A stretch of DNA of 13,724 nucleotides from Shewanella sp. (GTDB lineage Bacteria > Pseudomonadota > Gammaproteobacteria > Enterobacterales > Shewanellaceae), in the NCBI GenBank assembly GCA_004195335.1, contig SDWK01000936.1:1-13724 (forward strand). The letters run 5' to 3'. Both the position numbers and the translations under genes were made by a program. This document shows positions 9,792 to 13,724 of the stretch, piece by piece (the first letter of the stretch is position 1; every line of letters begins with the position of its first letter). The notes under the pieces were generated by a model that saw nothing but the letters and a program-made list of their open reading frames with translations, was not told the origin of the DNA and ran no database searches.

Positions 9792-10580
9792 TTAAGCTTG
9801 TTCAACCTGTTCGTGCTGTTCCGCACGACGAATTATCTCACCGGCCAGAGCAAGGTAAGCCTTAGCTCCTGCGCTGGTTTTATCATAATACATGGCCGGA
9901 GCACCAAAACTTGGGGCTTCGGCAAGTCGTACGTTTCTAGGGATCACAGTACGATAAACTTTCTCACCAAAATGCTGTTTAAGCTGATCGGATACATCAT
10001 TGGCTAAACGATTGCGGGGATCGTACATGGTACGTAAGATACCTTCGATATGTAGACCAGGGTTCACCATGGCACCGATCTTACTTATGGTATCCATCAG
10101 TGCCGTCAGGCCTTCCAGAGCGTAATACTCACACTGCATAGGCACCAGAACAGAGTCTGCAGCAGACATTGCATTGACAGTCAGCATGTTCAGTGAAGGC
10201 GGACAATCGATAAAAATGAAATCATAATCGTCTTTTATCGGTGCTAATGCATTTCTTAATCTTATTTCTCGAGCAAAGAACTCCATAAGCTTGATCTCAA
10301 CCGCCGTAACGTCACCATTACTGGCTATCAGATCATACTTTCCACTCGTATCTCGGTAGACAACATCATCAAAAGATTTCTCATCGACCAATAATTCGTA
10401 TGCGGTATTCTCAACACTGTACTTATCTATGCCACTTCCCATGGTCGCATTACCTTGGGGATCGAGATCGATCAGCAGTACTTTGCGCTTAGTGGCCGCC
10501 AAAGATGCTGCAAGATTCACACAAGTTGTTGTTTTTCCGACGCCACCTTTTTGGTTAGCCACGGCAATCACTTTACCCAC
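9792..10580 (-). CDS. parA: Chromosome-partitioning ATPase ParA (Soj family)
   Basis: ParA is a Walker-type ATPase that binds the nucleoid as an ATP dimer and is released by ParB, creating the gradient that carries origin regions toward the cell poles. The protein has 262 aa, the short chromosomal Soj type without an added DNA-binding N-terminus. The deviant Walker A KGGVGKTT is at 11-18, with the signature Lys11 and Lys16. The A' motif LIDLDPQGNAT is at 36-46 and Walker B FIFIDCPPSLN at 121-131. The start is GTG, with AGGA 7 nt upstream. It is followed closely by parB and preceded by rsmG after a 90-nt gap that may hold a promoter and a weak terminator. ParAB beside mnmG/rsmG is common in Pseudomonas, Shewanella and Vibrio and absent in E. 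coli. Confidence 0.96.
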   Translation of the reverse strand: MGKVIAVANQKGGVGKTTTCVNLAASLAATKRKVLLIDLDPQGNATMGSGIDKYSVENTAYELLVDEKSFDDVVYRDTSGKYDLIASNGDVTAVEIKLMEFFAREIRLRNALAPIKDDYDFIFIDCPPSLNMLTVNAMSAADSVLVPMQCEYYALEGLTALMDTISKIGAMVNPGLHIEGILRTMYDPRNRLANDVSDQLKQHFGEKVYRTVIPRNVRLAEAPSFGAPAMYYDKTSAGAKAYLALAGEIIRRAEQHEQVEQA

Positions 10581-10606
10581 AATACCATCCTGTATGTCGC
10601 GTTCAT

Positions 10607-10635
10607 GTTATCGACACTATTGAAACCCATACCAA
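10607..10635 (-). promoter_or_regulatory. Candidate parAB promoter
   Basis: On the minus strand, TTGGTA (10630-10635) and GATAAC (10607-10612), each four of six to consensus, are separated by exactly 17 nt. Transcription would begin about 20 nt before the parA GTG. The match is modest and parAB may also be read from mnmG. Confidence 0.33.
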
Positions 10636-10649
10636 ATTGCTTGAACCAT

Positions 10650-10671
10650 AAAAAAAATGCAACTTTATTGC
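10650..10671 (-). terminator. Weak terminator-like element after rsmG
   Basis: Just at the rsmG stop, GCAA and TTGC form a 4-bp stem with a 5-nt loop, followed after one base by eight Ts. The T-run is strong but the stem is short and half A-T, so only partial termination between rsmG and parA is likely. Confidence 0.3.
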
Positions 10672-11291
10672 TATCTTTTGATAACTCTCAAAAGGTGTCG
10701 CTGCTCATCCAAGCGCGGGACCTTGAGTTCAATAACATCGGTAACTTCAAATTCTTGAGGAAGTTTTGCCATTTCATCTTCAGCAAGCTGACCTTTGAGC
10801 GCGTAATAACACCCTTTGTCAGTAGGAAGGTGATGACACCAATGCAGCATATCTTCAATCGACGCAAAAGCTCGACTCAAGACACCATCAAATTTTGTTT
10901 CGGGCTGGTATGCCTCAACCCGGCTCTCTACCGAACTGATATTCTTAAGGCCTAACTCATGCTGAACCTGCTTTTGGAAGCGGATCCGCTTACCTAGACT
11001 GTCTAATAAAACGAAGGTTTTATCCGGATTCATAATGGCCAGAGGAATACCTGGTATACCTGGGCCAGTGCCTACATCGATAAAACGTTCACCCACAAGA
11101 TGTGCTGAAACGGCTAGGCTATCCATGATATGCCTGATCAGCATCTGCTGTGGATCTCGAATTGACGTCAGGTTATAGGCCTTATTCCACTTGTTGAGCA
11201 TCTCAACAAAACCAATAAGCTGTTTTTTCTGCAGCGCAGTTGCAGACAGATTCATTTCAGCCAGATATTCATCTAATTGGGCAGATAACAC
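10671..11291 (-). CDS. rsmG: 16S rRNA m7G527 methyltransferase RsmG (GidB)
   Basis: RsmG uses S-adenosylmethionine to methylate N7 of G527 in the 530 loop of 16S rRNA; its loss gives low-level streptomycin resistance in several bacteria. From the chosen GTG the protein has 206 aa (E. coli 207). [15 protein letters not shown] (33-47) and the SAM-binding loop [16 protein letters not shown] (70-85) are diagnostic, followed by [20 protein letters not shown] (94-113), LSRAFAS and YYALKGQL. The frame is open for 39 more codons upstream, to a TTG, but that stretch covers a stem-loop in the mnmG-rsmG gap and is unlike the family. The GTG at 11291 gives [10 protein letters not shown], matching remembered Shewanella RsmG, with AAGGA 8 nt upstream. 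It lies 122 nt after mnmG. Confidence 0.94.
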   Translation of the reverse strand: MLSAQLDEYLAEMNLSATALQKKQLIGFVEMLNKWNKAYNLTSIRDPQQMLIRHIMDSLAVSAHLVGERFIDVGTGPGIPGIPLAIMNPDKTFVLLDSLGKRIRFQKQVQHELGLKNISSVESRVEAYQPETKFDGVLSRAFASIEDMLHWCHHLPTDKGCYYALKGQLAEDEMAKLPQEFEVTDVIELKVPRLDEQRHLLRVIKR

Positions 11292-11355
11292 AGGATTAAT
11301 CCTTAATAACGTACATAAATCGAAACTGTTGACATTATGAAGCCCAGAAAACACT

Positions 11356-11400
11356 AAGGGAAGCGCTAAAAGCCAATAACAATCAGCTTTGGCTTCCCTT
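11356..11400 (-). other. Long stem-loop between mnmG and rsmG
   Basis: Perfect 9-bp arms AAGGGAAGC and GCTTCCCTT flank 27 nt, inside which AAAGC and GCTTT form a further 5 bp around a 12-nt loop; the two helices are separated by an asymmetric internal loop (one nucleotide against four). It begins 13 nt after the mnmG stop. The downstream sequence, AGTGTTTTC, has only a poor T-tract, so at best it is a partial terminator. It may protect or separate the two cistrons of the mRNA. Confidence 0.65.
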
Positions 11401-11413
11401 ACAGGCAAATAAA

Positions 11414-13312
11414 TTAGCTTTTAGAAGGGTTTTTACGTAATAGACCGCGACGTTTCAGATGAACCAGTAAAATAGAGATCGCAGCAGGCGTCATGCCCGA
11501 AATTCTAGAAGCCTGACCGATAGTTTCAGGCTTATGATCGTTCAACTTAGCGATCACCTCATTTGAAAGACCCGGAACTTCCTGATAATCAAGATCTAAT
11601 GGCAAACCAGTCGTTTCATGTTTTACCGCTTTATCTATCTCATCTTGCTGACGTTGGATATAACCCGAATATTTAACCTGTATCTGCACTTGCTCTGCAG
11701 CACGTTGATCTTCGAGTCCAGGACCAAATCCCTCTAAGCTCATCAACTTTGGATAATCCATCTCAGGACGACGAAGTAGATCTTCAAATGACGCCTCGCG
11801 CGAGATAGGGGTATTCAATTCAGGATTTAATACATCGAGTAGTGGCGAGTTCGGATGAACCCACAGGCTTCTTAAACGTTGAAGTTCAAGCTCAATAGAC
11901 TCACGTTTCTCGTTGAATTTAACCCAACGATCTTCACTGACCAATCCAAGTTTATGACCCTTCTCGGTTAAACGCAGATCGGCATTATCTTCACGCAATA
12001 ACAAACGATATTCCGCGCGGCTGGTGAACATACGGTAGGGTTCTTTGGTACCCAGTGTCGATAGGTCATCGACTAACACACCTAGATAGGCTTCATCACG
12101 ACGAGGGCACCAGCTCTCTTTTCCTTGAACCTGCAATGAAGCATTCATACCGGCGAGTAATCCCTGCGCCCCAGCTTCTTCATAACCGGTTGTACCGTTA
12201 ATCTGTCCAGCAAAGAATAAACCTTGAATATTCTTTGTTTCTAAAGAGTTCTTCAGATCTTTGGGGTCAAAATAATCATATTCGATGGCATAACCAGGAC
12301 GAATAATTTCCGCATTCTCCATGCCTTTGATTGAACGAACCAGATTTAATTGTACGTCGAAAGGCAAGCTTGTAGAGATACCGTTAGGGTAGATCTCATT
12401 GGTATTCAATCCTTCAGGTTCAATAAAAATCTGATGAGATGATTTATCGGCGAAGCGGTGGATCTTATCTTCGATAGATGGACAGTAACGTGGACCTACA
12501 CCCTCGATAACGCCTGAATACATGGGGCTTCTGTCTAAACCACCACGAATGATCTCGTGGGTTCGCTCGTTAGTATGGGTAACAAAACAGGAGATCTGAC
12601 GTGGATGCTGACTCACATCACCGACAAATGACATCACAGGGAGTGGCGTATCCCCTTTCTGTTCGGTCATCAGATCGAAGTTTATGGTATTGGCGTCGAT
12701 CCTTGGAGGAGTCCCTGTTTTTAATCGACCAATACGGATCGGCAATTCGCGTAGGCGATCTGCCAATGCAATCGATGGTGGATCACCCGCTCGACCACCG
12801 CTGTAATTCTGCATCCCTATGTGAATTTTACCACTAAGGAAAGTGCCTGCAGTCAACACCACGGCAGGGGCTTGGAAGGCTAATCCCATTTGAGTAACAA
12901 CACCCGTCACTCGACCATTTTCTACAATTAAATCATCAACGGCTTGTTGGAAAAGTCTAAGGTTCGGCTGGTTTTGCAATATTTCTTGGATCTTAGCTCG
13001 GTACAAAGCTCGGTCTGCTTGAGCACGAGTCGCTCGTACTGCCGGGCCTTTGCTTGAGTTAAGTGTTCTGAATTGAATACCGGCATAGTCAGTGGCAACC
13101 GCCATTGCTCCGCCTAAGGCGTCAATCTCTTTTACCAAATGTCCTTTACCGATCCCACCAATGGCTGGATTACAAGACATTTGTCCTAAGGTATCGATGT
13201 TATGCGTCAGCAGTAGGGTTTTCGATCCCATCCTGGCTGCGGCTAACGCAGCTTCAGTACCGGCATGACCACCACCGATAATAATTACATCGAACCGTTC
13301 ATGAAAATGCAT
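11414..13312 (-). CDS. mnmG: tRNA uridine-5-carboxymethylaminomethyl(34) synthesis enzyme MnmG (GidA)
   Basis: MnmG works with the GTPase MnmE to install the (carboxymethyl)aminomethyl group on wobble U34 of certain tRNAs, using FAD and methylene-tetrahydrofolate. The protein has 632 aa (E. coli 629). The FAD-binding [10 protein letters not shown] is at 13-22. The conserved cysteines are Cys47 ([15 protein letters not shown]) and Cys277 ([12 protein letters not shown]). [10 protein letters not shown] (198-207), the [19 protein letters not shown] block, and [18 protein letters not shown] are all present, and the C-terminal helical domain that binds MnmE and tRNA ends in basic [12 protein letters not shown]. 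The ATG has AAGG 7 nt upstream. It is the first gene left of oriC and reads away from it, as in E. coli, where its transcription influences origin firing. Confidence 0.98.
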   Translation of the reverse strand: MHFHERFDVIIIGGGHAGTEAALAAARMGSKTLLLTHNIDTLGQMSCNPAIGGIGKGHLVKEIDALGGAMAVATDYAGIQFRTLNSSKGPAVRATRAQADRALYRAKIQEILQNQPNLRLFQQAVDDLIVENGRVTGVVTQMGLAFQAPAVVLTAGTFLSGKIHIGMQNYSGGRAGDPPSIALADRLRELPIRIGRLKTGTPPRIDANTINFDLMTEQKGDTPLPVMSFVGDVSQHPRQISCFVTHTNERTHEIIRGGLDRSPMYSGVIEGVGPRYCPSIEDKIHRFADKSSHQIFIEPEGLNTNEIYPNGISTSLPFDVQLNLVRSIKGMENAEIIRPGYAIEYDYFDPKDLKNSLETKNIQGLFFAGQINGTTGYEEAGAQGLLAGMNASLQVQGKESWCPRRDEAYLGVLVDDLSTLGTKEPYRMFTSRAEYRLLLREDNADLRLTEKGHKLGLVSEDRWVKFNEKRESIELELQRLRSLWVHPNSPLLDVLNPELNTPISREASFEDLLRRPEMDYPKLMSLEGFGPGLEDQRAAEQVQIQVKYSGYIQRQQDEIDKAVKHETTGLPLDLDYQEVPGLSNEVIAKLNDHKPETIGQASRISGMTPAAISILLVHLKRRGLLRKNPSKS

Positions 13313-13372
13313 TAGTAAACCTTAAATTTAAACTTTAGTCGGTAACGAACAAACTGTGATTTTGAGCTGCGC

Positions 13373-13401
13373 ATTTTAGCATTTGATCCGTCTCAGGTGA
13401 A
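13373..13401 (-). promoter_or_regulatory. Candidate mnmG (gidA) promoter
   Basis: On the minus strand, TTCACC (13396-13401) lies 17 nt before TAAAAT (13373-13378), which is preceded by TGC and so forms an extended -10. The following bases, GCGC, make a GC-rich discriminator of the kind seen at promoters repressed by ppGpp. A GATC site lies within the spacer (13385). Transcription would start about 55 nt before mnmG. Confidence 0.6.
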
Positions 13402-13430
13402 AGATCAATTTCACTGCTCAGATCGAGAAA

Positions 13431-13490
13431 GGATCTGCTTAATAGATCTTAAGATCTTTATATAGATCCTTTATTATTCTTACTATTAGG
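13431..13490. other. oriC duplex-unwinding element with 13-mer repeats
   Basis: This AT-rich stretch lies directly left of the R1-like DnaA box and contains GATC-initiated 13-mers resembling the E. coli L, M and R repeats (for example GATCTTTATATAG and GATCCTTTATTAT). It includes a perfect 14-bp palindrome at 13444-13457. By homology it is the first DNA melted by DnaA-ATP. Confidence 0.8.
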
Positions 13491-13502
13491 ATCGCACTTT
13501 TC

Positions 13503-13511
13503 TGTGGATAA
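13503..13511 (-). other. DnaA box, R1 equivalent
   Basis: TGTGGATAA on the plus strand is a perfect TTATCCACA box on the minus strand. It keeps the E. coli R1 spacing from the 13-mer region and TATTAGGATCGCACT. Confidence 0.93.
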
Positions 13512-13528
13512 TCCATTTTCCTTTTTAC

Positions 13529-13541
13529 AATCAACATTTAA
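13529..13541 (+). promoter_or_regulatory. Candidate IHF-binding site in oriC
   Basis: AATCAACATTTAA fits WATCAANNNNTTR at all but one position and lies between the first DnaA box and the central GATC cluster, the same place as the E. coli oriC IHF site. Bending here would help DnaA oligomerise toward the unwinding element. Confidence 0.55.
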
Positions 13542-13606
13542 CAGCGATCAGATCCTGTGATCTATTAACGATCAAACTGAGCTAAGCTTGGGGATAGATC
13601 GCCTAC

Positions 13607-13615
13607 TTATCCACA
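13607..13615 (+). other. DnaA box, R2 equivalent
   Basis: Perfect TTATCCACA on the plus strand. It sits where E. coli has the slightly weaker R2 box TTATACACA. Confidence 0.9.
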
Positions 13616-13679
13616 AGGGGGATCATTGACCAGATCGGGTGTTGATTCATACAGAGTTTAATCAGATGAAAATAATAGG

Positions 13680-13688
13680 TTATCCACA
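13680..13688 (+). other. DnaA box, left arm of inverted pair
   Basis: Perfect TTATCCACA on the plus strand. Together with the box at 13713-13721 it forms a 12-bp inverted repeat. Confidence 0.9.
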
Positions 13689-13712
13689 TATTTATCATTT
13701 TCAATTACAATA

Positions 13713-13721
13713 TGTGGATAA
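13713..13721 (-). other. DnaA box, right arm of inverted pair
   Basis: Perfect TTATCCACA on the minus strand, three bases from the window end. It faces the box at 13680-13688 across 24 nt. Confidence 0.9.
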
Positions 13722-13724
13722 AGT

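Larger units (their letters stand above)
13381..13724. other. oriC: Chromosomal replication origin oriC (right end cut by window)
   Basis: This gene-free stretch has the full architecture of a gammaproteobacterial oriC. Fifteen GATC Dam sites lie between 13385 and 13636, about one per 17 bp. An AT-rich unwinding region at 13431-13490 holds several GATC-led 13-mers (starting at 13445, 13453 and 13465). It is followed by TATTAGGATCGCACT and then the first DnaA box at the same spacing as in E. coli. An IHF-like AATCAACATTTAA is at 13529-13541, where E. coli has its IHF site. Four perfect TTATCCACA boxes are present. The gene on the far side is not in the window. I see no coding potential between 13313 and 13724. 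Confidence 0.95.

Noticed and set aside
10455..10955. 166-codon open frame on the plus strand across parA and rsmG
   Set aside because: It lies antisense to two clear, conserved genes, has no credible ribosome site or family resemblance, and is explained as a shadow of their coding frames.

Overview
This is a chromosomal window from a gammaproteobacterium, most likely Shewanella or a close Alteromonadales relative. That placement rests on remembered protein similarity (GlmU, AtpE, AtpA, AtpD, RsmG N-terminus), on a chromosomal parAB pair beside mnmG/rsmG, and on an origin rich in GATC sites, as in Dam/SeqA-bearing gammaproteobacteria. No database search was run.

All fourteen protein genes lie on the minus strand and read away from the right edge, where a replication origin sits. 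From right to left: oriC (about 13381-13724, cut by the window edge); mnmG and rsmG (tRNA and rRNA modification); parA and parB (origin segregation); a 226-bp promoter region; the complete nine-gene ATP synthase operon atpIBEFHAGDC, ended by a strong hairpin terminator; and glmU with its own candidate promoter and terminator. The genes are co-oriented with the leftward fork expected from oriC.

The region is core housekeeping: origin firing and segregation, decoding accuracy, proton-coupled ATP synthesis, and UDP-GlcNAc supply for the cell envelope. All key catalytic residues I checked are present and no gene is broken. Several starts are non-ATG (GTG for atpF, parA and rsmG; TTG for atpI), and some naive longest-ORF starts are wrong (atpE, atpA, parB, rsmG).

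I found no novel gene system, mobile element, CRISPR array, tRNA or rRNA. The points worth a second look are non-coding: a 19-bp Tn5 mosaic-end (Nextera adapter) sequence at the very start of the contig; a 12-bp inverted repeat carrying two convergent DnaA boxes at the origin's right side; a 14-bp palindrome with two Dam sites in the duplex-unwinding region; a long stem-loop between mnmG and rsmG; intercistronic hairpins in the atp operon before atpE and atpG; and an inverted repeat overlapping the candidate glmU promoter.
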